Shown here: one piece after another, positions 45,229 through 55,479 of the stretch
Numbering within the stretch: position 1 is the stretch's first letter
How the letters are laid out: every line of letters begins with the position of its first letter
NCBI RefSeq assembly: GCF_018343815.1
Contig: NZ_CP060791.1
Coordinates: forward strand, 16,112 to 80,111
From: Chlamydia crocodili
GTDB taxonomy: Bacteria > Chlamydiota > Chlamydiia > Chlamydiales > Chlamydiaceae
Length of the DNA: 64,000 nt
Direction of reading: 5' to 3'
Notes under the pieces: model-generated
What the model saw: the letters and a program-made list of their open reading frames with translations, nothing else
What the model was told of the DNA's origin: nothing
Databases searched by the model: none
Translations under genes and position numbers: made by a program

Positions 45229-47842
45229 ATGAAACATCCAGTTTACTGGTTCTTAATATCTTCGGGGTTGATGGCCTCGACCTCCTTGAGCTTCGCAGCT
45301 GCAAAGGAAGAAACTCTGAATTCCTCTAATAGTTATAATGGCAATACTGCAGGAAATTCTACCTTTACTCCTAAAGTAAGCAACGACGCAAACGGAACAA
45401 TTTATAATTGTGAAGGAGATATTTGTATTGCGTATGCAGGGCAAGGACAACCTCTATCAAATAGCTGTTTTTCAGACACTACCGGAGATTTAACTTTTAC
45501 AGGAAAGGGGTATACCCTTTGCTTTGATAATATCAATACGACAGCTAAACCAGCTGCCATTAATGTAGAAGCCGATAAAACATTAGCAATAACTGGATTC
45601 TCATTGTTTTCATGTTCTTTCTGCCCTCCGGAAAATAAAGGCCAGGGCGCTGTTAAGTCAACAGGAACAATTAATTTTGATAACAATACTATGTTGCTTT
45701 TCAAGAGAAATTGCTCAACAGAGAACGGTGGCGCACTTAGTTGTAAAACTTTAAATTTAAAAAACTCATCAGGATTAGCAAGTTTCATAGAAAATGCATC
45801 TGATAAGAAAGGCGGGGCTATTTACTGTAGTGATGGGGATTTAAAGTTAGAAAACAATCAGAAAATAATCTTCGAAGGCAATACTTCCAAAGATGAAGGA
45901 GGAGCTATCTATGCAAAAAAGCTTACGATTTCTTCGGGAGCTCCTATAGTATTTTTCAACAATTCTGCTTCTAAAAATGCAAACCCAAAAGGTGGAGCAA
46001 TATCTATAGCGAGTTCTGGGGAACTTAATCTAGAAGCTAAATTAGGAGATATCATATTTAATGGGAATACTGTCGTAACTTCTGTTGCACAACCTACAAC
46101 GAAAAGAAATGCTATCAATATAGACTCCAGTGGAAAGTTCATGAAATTAAATGCCAAAGAAGGTTTTGGCGTATTCTTCTATGATCCAATTTCAAATTCC
46201 GGAGACACCGCTTCTACTATAGAAATTAATAAGACTGATGGATCTACAACATATTCAGGTAAAATTGTTTTCTCTGGAGAAAAACTCACAGAAGAAGAAA
46301 GAAAAGTCGCAGACAACCTCAAATCTACATTCAAGCAAACAGTCAAATTAGGCTCTGGTTCATTAGTTCTTAAAGATGGTGTAGCAGTAGAAGCGAAATC
46401 CTTAGAACAAACGGGTGGTTCTGTTGTGATGGATCTAGGCACTACATTACAAACCCCGTCCACAGACGGAGATGTTATTACCTTAACAGATTTAGCCATT
46501 AACGTTGCCTCATTGGGGGGGGGGGGGTATTCCTTCACCAGCTCAAATCTCAGCTGGCACAACCGACAAAAATGTTACAATCCAATCTATTAATCTAGTC
46601 GATTCCGACGGGAACGGCTACGAATATCCTGTTTTCTCCACAACACAATCCTTTTCAGCAATAGAAGCTAAAGCTAATGGCAATGGAACAGCCACAAAAC
46701 CAACAACCAATCTAACTAACTATGTCCCACCCGCCCATTATGGTTATCAAGGGGACTGGACAACAACTTGGAAACAAGGATCAACCACTGCCACACAAAC
46801 AGCTACCCTGGACTGGAAACAAACTGGCTATCTCCCTAATCCAGAACGTCAAGGTCCATTAGTTCCTAATACATTATGGGGATCCTTCTCGGATGTACGC
46901 GCTATTCAGAATCTTATGGATGTTAGCGTTAATGGTGCTGACTATCAGAGAGGCTTCTGGGTATCAGGATTGGCTAACTTCTTACACAAAAGTGGGACAG
47001 AAACAAAACGCAAGTTCCGTCACAATAGTGTAGGATACTTGTTAGGAGCCTTTGCTCAAACGCCTTCCGAAGATATCTTCAGTGCTGCTTTTTGCCAACT
47101 CTTTGGAAAAGACAAGGACTATCTTGTTTCGAAAAACTCTTCTAACATTTATGCAGGATCTATTTACTACCAACATACCTCATTCTGGAGCCCTTGGGAT
47201 AGACTGCTACAAAATACTATCGGTGCTCAAGCTCCTTTAGTTCTTAATGCACAACTCACCTATAGTCATACTTCTAACGATATGAAGACTAATATGACTA
47301 CGAAATACGCTCCGCAAAATGTCGTCTACTCAGAGATCAAGGGTGATTGGGGCAACGATTGTTTCGGAGTGGAACTTGGCGCTGTTGTGCCTATCGAGTC
47401 TCAATACTCTACCCTATTCGATATGTATTCTCCATTCTTGAAGTTCCAGCTTGTTCATGCTCACCAAGAGGACTTTAAAGAAAACAGCAGTAGTGAAGGA
47501 AGATACTTTGAGAGCAGTAATCTCACAAACATTGCTATGCCCATCGGCGTGAAGTTTGAGAGATTCTCCGCAAACGATAGTGCTTCTTACAACCTAACTC
47601 TGGCCTACTCTCCAGATATTGCAAGAAGCAATCCTGATTGTACAACCTCTCTATTAGTTAGCCCAACAACAGCTGTTTGGTTAACTAAAGCAACAAACTT
47701 AGCTAGACAAGCCTTCATTGTAAGAGCTGGAAATTACTTATCTTTCAGCCCAAACTTTGAAGTCTTTAGTCAGTTCGGTTTCGAGCTCAGAGGCTCTTCT
47801 AGAACCTACAATATAGACCTCGGATCTAAAATCCAGTTCTAA
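45229..47842 (+). CDS. pmp: G-family polymorphic membrane protein, out of frame at a poly-G tract (phase OFF)
   Basis: An autotransporter adhesin gene in two frames. The first (45229-46593) has a signal peptide, a passenger with G-G-A-I/L repeats (four seen) and F-x-x-N repeats (F-D-N-N, F-I-E-N, F-E-G-N, F-F-N-N), and runs through the poly-G to stop after 31 further unrelated residues. The second frame (from about 46516 to 47842) continues the Pmp middle domain and the C-terminal beta-barrel, ending in Phe. With 13 G present, the product is a 454-residue truncated protein; with 12 G the frame joins to 870 residues, the normal Pmp length. This is length-variable-tract phase variation, not decay, because both halves are otherwise intact. 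Confidence 0.92.
46515..46527 (+). repeat. 13-G homopolymer controlling the Pmp reading frame
   Basis: An uninterrupted run of 13 G begins at codon 429 of the Pmp gene. The frame is ON with 12 G (or 9, 15) and OFF with 13. Slipped-strand mispairing at poly-G is a known switch for chlamydial pmp genes. It is by far the longest G or C homopolymer I found here. Confidence 0.95.
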
Positions 47843-47857
47843 CTCACCTCCACCTCC

Positions 47858-47894
47858 CCTGCCCACCACCACGGGGCAGGGCCTATTCAGGCCC
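47858..47894 (+). terminator. Two GC-rich hairpins after the Pmp gene
   Basis: A first stem, C-C-T-G-C-C with G-G-C-A-G-G (47858-47863 with 47875-47880), and a competing 6-bp stem G-G-G-C-C-T with A-G-G-C-C-C (47879-47884 with 47889-47894) lie 15 bases after the Pmp stop. They overlap by two bases. No T-run follows, so termination may depend on other factors. Confidence 0.5.
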
Positions 47895-47922
47895 TCTAAC
47901 AATGCTGATCTTATAAAGAAAA

Positions 47923-47950
47923 AGACCCTCTATCATATGAGAGAGGATCT
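47923..47950 (-). terminator. Intrinsic terminator after clpB
   Basis: A long near-perfect hairpin with a T-C-A-T-A-T-G-A centre is followed on the minus strand by TTTTTCTTT. It lies about 35 bases after the clpB stop and ends the minus-strand cluster. Confidence 0.75.
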
Positions 47951-47984
47951 AAAACAAGAAATAAATAGCGATTACTTTAAAAAA

Positions 47985-50579
47985 CTAACCTTCTACTTTT
48001 TTGAATAGCAAGACGTCTTTAGACATCGTAAGCTCTATAGAAGTATCAGATTTGATATCACCTTTAAGCAAAGCTTTTGATAATAGCGTAACTACTTTTT
48101 GTTGAATTAGCCGTTTTAAAGGCCGCGCCCCAAAAGAACTATCATAACCCTGCTCACTTAAATAAAGGATCACAGAATCATCCCAAGTTAACGTTACCCG
48201 TCTTTCCAATAAACGTTGTGCAACCCTACGCATTTGAATACCGACTATTTTAACAATATCTTCGGTATTTAAAGGAACAAAAGGTAGGATATCGTCAATA
48301 CGGTTGATGAACTCTGGGCTGAAGTATTTTTTTAATGTGGGAGCAACTACGGATAATACGGTTTCCTTACTTACCTCACTCCCTTTTTTCGCACAGTAAT
48401 CAGCAAGTTCTTGAGAACCTATGTTTGAAGTCATAATAAATAAAGCGTTTTTACAGTTTACCTTACGCTTCTTACTATCTGTAAGAATTCCTTCATCAAA
48501 AATTTGTAGGAGAATATTAAAGACTTCCTTATCTGCTTTTTCGATTTCATCGAAAAGCACTACGGAATAAGGGCGTCGGCGTAAAGCTTCAGAAAGACTT
48601 CCTCCTTCTTCATAACCCACATAACCTGGAGGAGATCCTATCAATTTAGATACGGAATGCTTTTCCATATATTCAGTCATATCGAAACGCACCATAGCTT
48701 CTTCTTTATTAAACAAAAGATCAGCTAGAGCCTTGGCAAGCTCTGTTTTTCCTACTCCTGTAGGTCCTAAAAATAAGAACACTCCTAAAGGACGTTGCGG
48801 ATCACTAAGTCCTACACGTGCAGCGCGTATAGAATCACTAACTGCTGCAATGGCAAATGGCTGACCTACAACACGCTCCTCCAAAGATTCTTCCAAAACA
48901 AGAAGTTTTTCAGCTTCACCTTCTAACATCTTTTGAATAGGAATTCCTGTCCAATTTGCCACTACTTGAGCAATAAGACGTTCATCCACCTCTTCTTGAA
49001 GCAAACGATTATCTCTTTGATTTAAAGCTTCCTCATCTTGGCGTATTTCTTCTTCAAGAGCGGGAATTAAGCTATAACGTAGCTCCGCAACACGATTGTA
49101 GTCCGCAACACGTTCAGCTTCTTCTTCAGAAAATTTCATATTTTCTAAAGAATTTTTCTTTTCTTTAAGACCTGCAATGAGTTTCTTTTCCTCATCCCAA
49201 CGCAATCGTAAAGCTGCGAGCTCTTCTTTAAGTTGCTCTATAGACTGTTGCATAGCCTCAGCTTCTTCTTGATATGACGGAGCTTTTTCACGCTTTATAG
49301 CTTCTTGCTTAACAATCAAAGCCGCAAGTTCTCGTTCTTTCTCATCAATTGGCAGGGGTAGACTACCAATTTGCATACGAATCAAACTTGCGGCTTCGTC
49401 TATTAAGTCAATTGCCTTATCGGGAAGAAAACGATCTGGGATATATCTATAGGAGAGAAGGACAGCAGCATTTAATGCTCCCTCAGTAATACGTACGCCA
49501 TGGAAAATTTCATACTTCTCACGAAGACCGCGAAGAATGAACACCGCGTCTTCTAAAGAAGGCTCTGTTACAAAAATAGGTTGGAAACGCCTTTCTAAGG
49601 CAGCATCTTTCTCAATATACTTCTGATATTCATTAAGAGTTGTGGCACCAATGCAATGCAGGGTGCCACGTGCTAAAGCAGGCTTTAATAAATTTGCAGC
49701 ATCCATAGCTCCGTCAGTAGCACCAGCGCCCACAAGAGTATGCACTTCATCAATAAATAAAATACTCTCGCCATCAACAGATTCTACATCTTTAAGAACA
49801 CTTTTTAATCGTTCTTCGAATTCCCCGCGATATTTTGCTCCTGCAATTAACGCCCCCATATCTAAAACATAAAGCTGTTTGCCTTTTAAGCTTTCTGGTA
49901 TATCCCCCTGAACAATACGCAGAGCCAATCCCTCAGCAATTGCTGTCTTTCCTACTCCTGGTTCACCTATAAGCATGGGGTTATTCTTAGTTCTTCGCGA
50001 TAACACTTGAACAGTACGACGAATTTCTTCATCTCTACCAATCACAGGATCTAACTTTCCTTCTTTCGCTAATGAAGTTAGATTCTTACAATACTTTTCT
50101 AGGCCCCGAAGATTATTTTCCGCGCTAGGAGAGTCCATACGATTGCCACGCCTTATATTAATAATGAGTTTTTTAAGATCGTCTAAGGATATTTTTACCG
50201 TTTTTTTCCAAGAAGCGAAAGGCTCCTTGTTGGATTTCCAAAAAGCTAATAACATATGATCTCCAGAAAGGTATTCATCTCCGAGATCTTTAGCCTCATG
50301 CTTCGCATCTAATAGTAGACTTTGCAGTCCTGGTGAAGGCTTAGGCATTGCGTCTCCTTCAACAACTGAAGGTTCTAAAGAAAGCGCTTCATCTACTGCA
50401 GAAATAAGTAATTTGGGATTGCTGTGAATATCCTTAATTATCAAATAAAATAGCGATTCCGTATTCTCTAAAAGACATTTGAGGAAATGGTTTTCACTTA
50501 CGTAAGGATTTTTTGCTGATTTAGCGAGCTCAAAAGCTTTTTCTAGAGCCTCGCTTACCGCATCCGATATCTTATCCAT
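47985..50579 (-). CDS. clpB: ClpB protein disaggregase
   Basis: An 864-residue AAA+ chaperone that rescues aggregated proteins with DnaK. It has an N-terminal Clp repeat domain. Walker A1 is G-E-P-G-V-G-K-T-A with Walker B1 I-L-F-I-D-E-V, then a coiled-coil M-domain (about 400-520), Walker A2 G-P-T-G-V-G-K-T-E with V-V-L-F-D-E-I-E, and sensor residues near the C-terminus (S-F-G-A-R-P-L-K-R). Length is normal for the ClpB family and the M-domain separates it from ClpA/ClpC. It is 59 bases downstream of the MCE gene on the same strand, and may be read from that operon or its own promoter. Confidence 0.96.
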   Translation of the reverse strand: MDKISDAVSEALEKAFELAKSAKNPYVSENHFLKCLLENTESLFYLIIKDIHSNPKLLISAVDEALSLEPSVVEGDAMPKPSPGLQSLLLDAKHEAKDLGDEYLSGDHMLLAFWKSNKEPFASWKKTVKISLDDLKKLIINIRRGNRMDSPSAENNLRGLEKYCKNLTSLAKEGKLDPVIGRDEEIRRTVQVLSRRTKNNPMLIGEPGVGKTAIAEGLALRIVQGDIPESLKGKQLYVLDMGALIAGAKYRGEFEERLKSVLKDVESVDGESILFIDEVHTLVGAGATDGAMDAANLLKPALARGTLHCIGATTLNEYQKYIEKDAALERRFQPIFVTEPSLEDAVFILRGLREKYEIFHGVRITEGALNAAVLLSYRYIPDRFLPDKAIDLIDEAASLIRMQIGSLPLPIDEKERELAALIVKQEAIKREKAPSYQEEAEAMQQSIEQLKEELAALRLRWDEEKKLIAGLKEKKNSLENMKFSEEEAERVADYNRVAELRYSLIPALEEEIRQDEEALNQRDNRLLQEEVDERLIAQVVANWTGIPIQKMLEGEAEKLLVLEESLEERVVGQPFAIAAVSDSIRAARVGLSDPQRPLGVFLFLGPTGVGKTELAKALADLLFNKEEAMVRFDMTEYMEKHSVSKLIGSPPGYVGYEEGGSLSEALRRRPYSVVLFDEIEKADKEVFNILLQIFDEGILTDSKKRKVNCKNALFIMTSNIGSQELADYCAKKGSEVSKETVLSVVAPTLKKYFSPEFINRIDDILPFVPLNTEDIVKIVGIQMRRVAQRLLERRVTLTWDDSVILYLSEQGYDSSFGARPLKRLIQQKVVTLLSKALLKGDIKSDTSIELTMSKDVLLFKKVEG

Positions 50580-50638
50580 AAAATAGCCCTAACACTCGGC
50601 TGAAACATTTTCTTCATTGCATAGAAAAAACAAAAAAT

Positions 50639-51442
50639 CTACCTATTTTCCAAAGCGATTCCTTGCTGCTCACAATTCTGTTTTTTCTTATCTTTTACTC
50701 TCTGCTGTTTTTTCCATTGCGAGTTGTACTGATATAGTAATCCGTAATCTTTAACAGCAGCAGTAATATCCTTACAATCTTCCATTAACCCATCGATACG
50801 TCCGATACGTGCACTATCTAAACAATCCGCTAATCTATTAGCGCTCTTGTGTATAGATTCTGTTGCTAATCGAGCCTGTTTCACTAACGAAGAATCTTTT
50901 TCTTCATCGAGTAAAGTTGATATTTTAGAATAGAGATTCACAGTTTCAGCTTCTAGTTTCCCTAATGCCTTATCCGCTTTATCAACAAATTGTATCAATT
51001 TCTCAATAGGATCAATATTATGTCCGTAAACTAAATCCTGAGTATAAAGACGATTATACTCTCCTCTTGTCTTCCCAGGAATAATGTTTACAATAGACTC
51101 TCCTATGATTTTGGGGGAATACATAGCAAAAGTATCATCTTTATATAGAGAAACTCCTGAATCGATTTTTAATACCAATTCATAACAATAAAGCTCTCCA
51201 GACTTTCCAGAGATCCCTCTATCCATAATGTTTTGTACAGAAGCTACGGAACCAATTATCTTCCCTGCAAGACAAACATTCATTCCCTTGCTCACACCAC
51301 TAAGATGAGTAAAAGCTACATGGATTTCTTGCTTGCCATCTCCGCGACTTTTAGGAGTAAATAGCATTACAGAAAACAAACCTAACATCCCCACACAAAG
51401 AAATAATCCAAAAAATATTGATTTACGATCTTCTTTAGACAC
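50639..51442 (-). CDS. mlaD: MCE-domain lipid transport protein (MlaD-like)
   Basis: A 267-residue periplasmic protein with an N-terminal anchor (about 8-28) and one MCE domain with the pattern V-A-F-T-H-L-S-G-V-S-K-G-M-N-V...G-K-I-I-G-S-V, then P-K-I-I-G-E-S-I-V-N-I-I-P-G. A helical C-terminal half ends in a K/Q-rich tail. Such proteins carry phospholipids between inner and outer membrane together with MlaE/MlaF. The GTG start shares a base with the TAG of the ATPase gene, with GGAGG 6 bases before it, so expression is tightly coupled. No MlaA, B or C genes are adjacent. Confidence 0.9.
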   Translation of the reverse strand: MSKEDRKSIFFGLFLCVGMLGLFSVMLFTPKSRGDGKQEIHVAFTHLSGVSKGMNVCLAGKIIGSVASVQNIMDRGISGKSGELYCYELVLKIDSGVSLYKDDTFAMYSPKIIGESIVNIIPGKTRGEYNRLYTQDLVYGHNIDPIEKLIQFVDKADKALGKLEAETVNLYSKISTLLDEEKDSSLVKQARLATESIHKSANRLADCLDSARIGRIDGLMEDCKDITAAVKDYGLLYQYNSQWKKQQRVKDKKKQNCEQQGIALENR

Positions 51443-52212
51443 TAGCCCTCCTTAATCGGCATGTTACATTGACTAGCAAGAAATTGCTTTGCCAGCACAT
51501 CCTTTGTCTGTATAAACTCTTCCTTTGTATAGATATGGGGAATTGTTCCTTCATGATGAATAGCGATACGATCTGCAAGAGTTAATGCTAATGCTATATC
51601 GTGAGTAATAACAATTCCTCCGATTCCCTGTTCCTTACGCAAACGGAAAATCAGATGAGTCATTTCCCGACTCGTCATGGGATCTAATCCTGCTGTAGGC
51701 TCGTCATAAAGAACAAGTTTAGGAGAATAAATCAAAGAACGTGCTAAAGCGACACGCTTGACCATGCCTCCCGACAACTTGTTTGGCATAAACTCCGAAG
51801 CATAACTTAATCCTACGTTCTCTAAAGCTTGATCTACTTTAGCGTTTATCTCACCTTTAGAAAATATCTTATGACGTTCATTATATGCATGAAGACCGAA
51901 AGCCACATTTTCTCTCACAGAAAGAAAATCAAAAAGGGCGCCACCCTGAAATACCATACCAATGGTGAGATCTTTTAAACGTCCTTTATGAGTAAGTTCC
52001 TTGGCATAACGTACCTCTCCAGAATCAGGAATCTCTAATCCCATAATATGACGAAGAAGGACACTTTTCCCAGTCCCAGATTTACCTAAAATCACTAAGA
52101 GCTCGTCTGGAAATACCTGCAAGGAAATCCCATGCAATACCATATGACCTTGACCTTCGGTATTGCAATAACTCTTATAAATACGATCTACAGAAATCCA
52201 GGGCTCTACCAT
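51442..52212 (-). CDS. mlaF: ABC transporter ATPase, MlaF-like
   Basis: ATPase of about 256 residues for the MCE lipid transporter. Walker A is G-K-S-G-T-G-K-S-V-L, the signature is L-S-G-G-M-V-K-R-V (typical of MlaF, with M instead of Q), Walker B is L-V-L-Y-D-E-P-T-A-G-L-D-P and the switch is V-I-T-H-D. The ATG at 52212 has GAGG/AAGG upstream; an upstream extension to 52266 would overlap the permease gene and is less likely. It is 14 bases after the permease stop. Confidence 0.93.
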   Translation of the reverse strand: MVEPWISVDRIYKSYCNTEGQGHMVLHGISLQVFPDELLVILGKSGTGKSVLLRHIMGLEIPDSGEVRYAKELTHKGRLKDLTIGMVFQGGALFDFLSVRENVAFGLHAYNERHKIFSKGEINAKVDQALENVGLSYASEFMPNKLSGGMVKRVALARSLIYSPKLVLYDEPTAGLDPMTSREMTHLIFRLRKEQGIGGIVITHDIALALTLADRIAIHHEGTIPHIYTKEEFIQTKDVLAKQFLASQCNMPIKEG

Positions 52213-52226
52213 ACCTTCCTCTCTCC

Positions 52227-53012
52227 CTAGTAACCTAGAACATGAAAGAATGATGTAATCACGCAATTAGCAAATAAGATAGAAATATACGAAGTAACAA
52301 CTCCTGCTGTAGTCACCTTCGCCACATTTGTAATGCGACAATGCTTCCCTAATCCCTGATAACAGGCTAAAGACGTAATAATAAATCCGAATACTAGTGA
52401 TTTAACAATTACCATTACAATATCGGATACAAATACATTTCCAGATACCATATGTAAATAGACCTGAGCAGGAAGTTGGAAGGCATAACGACATAGTAAA
52501 TAGCCACAAAAAATTCCTGACCACACTGCAGCAATTACCAACGCGGGCATAGCAATAATGCCCGCAATGATTCTTGGTAGTGCAAAATAGGCTAAAGGAT
52601 TCACCCCTAAAGTTTCCATAGCACTAACTTGTTCAGTCATGCGCATAGTTCCTAAGAATGCAGAAATTGCCCCTCCTACTCTTCCAGAAAGAGCAAGAGC
52701 AGTCAGTACGGGACCTATTTCCACTAGAATACTTTTTACAACAAAAAATCCTATAGCACAGGATAAGCCATGAACACCTAATTGATAATAGGATTGTAGA
52801 GCTAAAACAACTCCCGTAACAGCTCCTGTAAGCATAACTACAGGCAGGGAGGCAACACCAATATCATACCCCTGTATACTTGCAGACTGAAATAAACTTT
52901 TCTTCCATGAGAAACTTTTTATTACCGCACAGGTAAAACCTATCCATCTGCCTAATTCCAAAGGAAATAAACATAGTATACGGAAAATACGAGAACGTTT
53001 TTTTGCCTCCAT
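52227..53012 (-). CDS. mlaE: ABC lipid transporter permease, MlaE-like
   Basis: Membrane permease of about 261 residues with five hydrophobic segments. Family motifs are Y-D-I-G-V-A-S-L-P-V, G-A-V-T-G-V-V-L-A-L-Q, I-G-P-V-L-T-A-L-A-L-S-G-R-V-G-G-A-I and E-Q-V-S-A-M-E-T-L-G-V-N-P. The ATG at 53012 has GAGG 8 bases upstream; another in-frame ATG at 53018 is too close to that site. It is the first gene of the mlaE-mlaF-mlaD set, 36 bases after hemL. Confidence 0.93.
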   Translation of the reverse strand: MEAKKRSRIFRILCLFPLELGRWIGFTCAVIKSFSWKKSLFQSASIQGYDIGVASLPVVMLTGAVTGVVLALQSYYQLGVHGLSCAIGFFVVKSILVEIGPVLTALALSGRVGGAISAFLGTMRMTEQVSAMETLGVNPLAYFALPRIIAGIIAMPALVIAAVWSGIFCGYLLCRYAFQLPAQVYLHMVSGNVFVSDIVMVIVKSLVFGFIITSLACYQGLGKHCRITNVAKVTTAGVVTSYISILFANCVITSFFHVLGY

Positions 53013-53048
53013 GCTCATATCCTCAAAACCTTGAGAAAACCTTTTATC

Positions 53049-54362
53049 TTAAATGCTTTCGAATGTTTTCACTAAACTATCAATAAGCACATTTTGCGTA
53101 TAGGCTAGATTTTCTTTACTATGTACAGCAGAAATGAAACTCGCTTCCATAGAAGCAGGAGATAAATACACCCCTTGAGAAAATACATACCGATAAAATA
53201 CACCGAATGTTTCCTGGTCACATTGCTGCACATCATAGAAATTCTTCGGAGGTGTTTCTCTAAAGAATAATGAGAACATAGAACCCGCTTTTACTAATGT
53301 GACTGGGAATCCTTTAGAACGGATTGTATCTTCTATAGGAGATAAGAACTCTTCTGCGAGCTTTTTCAACCTGGGATAAAAATCTATCTCCTGGCAAAGC
53401 TCCACAGACGCTTTTCCTGCAGCCATAGCAATAGGATTTCCTGATAGAGTTCCTGCTTGAAATACTGTTCCCAAAGGCATCAAATAATCCATAATACTTT
53501 CATGAGCTAAGAGTGCAGCGACAGGCATACCTCCACCTAAAATCTTACCATATACAGTAATATCAGGAATCGCATCGAGGATAGAACGCATGCCCTGAAT
53601 TCCCATACGAAATCCTGTGACGACTTCGTCCATAATCGATAAAGCTGAATAACATCGACATGTAGTTATAATACTCTCAATCCATCCAGATTCTGGAAGA
53701 ATAACACCCATATTGATGGCTATAGGTTCGAAGATCACGCAAGCAACACGTTCTCCTATTTTCTGCATTACTTCTTCAAAAATTTTTACATCATTGTAGG
53801 GTAAAATTAACGTAAGAGGTAGACAAGGATCCGAAGAAAAGTATCTATCTACGATAAGAGAAACTTCCATAAGGTTACTCTCATCTATAGAAATTCCTTT
53901 TAATAGAATATCAGAATGTCCGTGGTAACATCCCAAAAATTTAATAATCACCGAGCGTTTAGTTGCTCCACAAGCAAGACGTACAGAGGTCATTGTAGCT
54001 TCCGTTCCTGAAGAAACAAAACGTAGTTTATGATCTTGTAACTTCAAACAAGACAGTAAGGTAGCTGCTAGAGAAATTTCATTTTCTGAAGTGAGGCCAT
54101 AAGAGGTCCCTTGAGATGCTGCAGTACAAATCGCATCTAAAATTTTTGGATGGCTATGGCCATGGATTAATGATCCCCAAGATCCACAAAAATCAATAAA
54201 ATTTTTTCCGAAACTATCTATAAAAATATCTCGAGAAGCACTATAGACAATGGGAGGAACAATCCCTACAGGAATGCATGCACGTATTGGAGAATTTACT
54301 CCTCCAGGAAAATAGCGACAAGCATCAGCATATGTCATTGTTGTTTCATCAATAACCGCCAT
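53049..54362 (-). CDS. hemL: Glutamate-1-semialdehyde 2,1-aminomutase
   Basis: A 437-residue PLP enzyme of class III aminotransferases that makes 5-aminolevulinate for haem. Motifs are F-P-G-G-V-N-S-P, V-S-S-G-T-E-A-T-M, D-E-V-V-T-G-F-R (PLP-interacting Asp) and the Schiff-base lysine in Y-G-K-I-L-G-G-G-M-P. The substrate gate region and the S-G-N-P motif are present. The ATG has a GGGGG site 6 bases upstream. The position fits CT210. The downstream neighbours are the lipid transporter genes, an unrelated pathway. Confidence 0.94.
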   Translation of the reverse strand: MAVIDETTMTYADACRYFPGGVNSPIRACIPVGIVPPIVYSASRDIFIDSFGKNFIDFCGSWGSLIHGHSHPKILDAICTAASQGTSYGLTSENEISLAATLLSCLKLQDHKLRFVSSGTEATMTSVRLACGATKRSVIIKFLGCYHGHSDILLKGISIDESNLMEVSLIVDRYFSSDPCLPLTLILPYNDVKIFEEVMQKIGERVACVIFEPIAINMGVILPESGWIESIITTCRCYSALSIMDEVVTGFRMGIQGMRSILDAIPDITVYGKILGGGMPVAALLAHESIMDYLMPLGTVFQAGTLSGNPIAMAAGKASVELCQEIDFYPRLKKLAEEFLSPIEDTIRSKGFPVTLVKAGSMFSLFFRETPPKNFYDVQQCDQETFGVFYRYVFSQGVYLSPASMEASFISAVHSKENLAYTQNVLIDSLVKTFESI

Positions 54363-54452
54363 ATAACCCCCTAAAAAATCCGGGATTATTCTGAGCCATA
54401 GCCGCTTTAAAACCTAGAAAAAGACTTACTAAAGATTAAATAAAACTAAAGT

Positions 54453-55022
54453 CTAATTCAGCAAAAGATTTTCAGGGACTGTTGATAGCGATGCATATTT
54501 CCCTCCCAAATCTTTAAGAATCATAGACCAAAGATTTTCAGGATTATCAGCAAATACATACTCATAACTTGCAGGAGCTAAAAACCAATTCCCGTCTAAA
54601 AATTCCCTTTCTAATTGTCCTGCCTGCCAACCACTATAACCAAAACATAAATTTATCGTAGGCCCCGTATCACTAGCAGCGATCTCTTGTAAAAAAGATA
54701 GATCTCCTCCCAAATATACAGAAGGACAGATTTCTAATGTTTGTTCAGGAATTTCAGAACAGGAATGCAAAAGCATCATTTGATTCGCCTGTAGGGGACC
54801 TCCCATACAAAAACGGATATTGTTATTAGACACCTTATCAAAAGTAAAAATATCATCTGATATCTCCAAGCCTAATGTCTTATTTAAAATCAGTCCAAAC
54901 GAACCATTAAGACTATGCTCACATAATAAAATTACACTGCGAGCAAAGACCCCCTGATCCGTATCAGGAGAAGCCAATAACAATGAACCTTTCTCTAAAA
55001 TAGCATAGGGAATTTTTGCCAT
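54453..55022 (-). CDS. yqgE: YqgE/AlgH family protein (UPF0301)
   Basis: A 189-residue protein of the YqgE (DUF179) family: L-L-A-S-P and [11 protein letters not shown] at the start, [13 protein letters not shown], and [14 protein letters not shown] in the C-terminal half. Function is not settled in any organism. It lies between the BFN-domain gene (16 bases upstream) and hemL, in the same order as CT212-CT211-CT210. Confidence 0.9.
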   Translation of the reverse strand: MAKIPYAILEKGSLLLASPDTDQGVFARSVILLCEHSLNGSFGLILNKTLGLEISDDIFTFDKVSNNNIRFCMGGPLQANQMMLLHSCSEIPEQTLEICPSVYLGGDLSFLQEIAASDTGPTINLCFGYSGWQAGQLEREFLDGNWFLAPASYEYVFADNPENLWSMILKDLGGKYASLSTVPENLLLN

Positions 55023-55038
55023 AAGATACCGTGATATT

Positions 55039-55479
55039 TTATTCTTCGTAAGCTACGACAGCATCAAATACAGATTTCACACAAAGAATAGGAACTTTGT
55101 GTGTAAGCGCTAAGGGAATACTGTCGCTAGGGCGAGCATCAACATCTGTGATATAGAGAAAATCTCCTTGTTTTTGCTCTAAAAACATGCGTGTGTAAAA
55201 TACATTATCTTTGTAATCACTTATGACAACACGCGCTACATGAATATCAAAACCTGAGAAAACAAAATTTAGGAGATCATGAGTTAGTGGTCGTGATAAA
55301 GAAAAGTGTGAGGGATCAGAATTCTGAAATGCTTGTCCCATCGATACATGTCCGTATATCGCAAATTTCTTCTCATCGGTACCCAAGATAATTCCTGCGT
55401 AATGACAAAAGCTAACTAACTTGTAAAAGTTAAGTAAAACCAAAGGGGTATCTTGGAGCAATTCTTTCTCTATACTCAT
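55039..55479 (-). CDS. Bifunctional nuclease (BFN/DUF151) domain protein
   Basis: A 146-residue single-domain protein. The BFN signature is visible in [16 protein letters not shown] and [11 protein letters not shown]. Plant BFN proteins cleave RNA and DNA; bacterial homologues have no agreed role. The ATG overlaps the rpiA stop as ATGA, so translation is coupled to rpiA. It corresponds to CT212 in position. Confidence 0.85.
   Translation of the reverse strand: MSIEKELLQDTPLVLLNFYKLVSFCHYAGIILGTDEKKFAIYGHVSMGQAFQNSDPSHFSLSRPLTHDLLNFVFSGFDIHVARVVISDYKDNVFYTRMFLEQKQGDFLYITDVDARPSDSIPLALTHKVPILCVKSVFDAVVAYEE

Noticed and set aside
45402..46562. Minus-strand frames of 82-128 codons opposite the Pmp gene
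   Set aside because: They are antisense shadows of a repeat-rich coding sequence; no ribosome binding site or recognisable protein features.
46505..47842. A separate second Pmp gene starting near the poly-G
   Set aside because: Its apparent start codon has no ribosome binding site or signal peptide, and the sequence is the direct continuation of the first frame once one G is removed.
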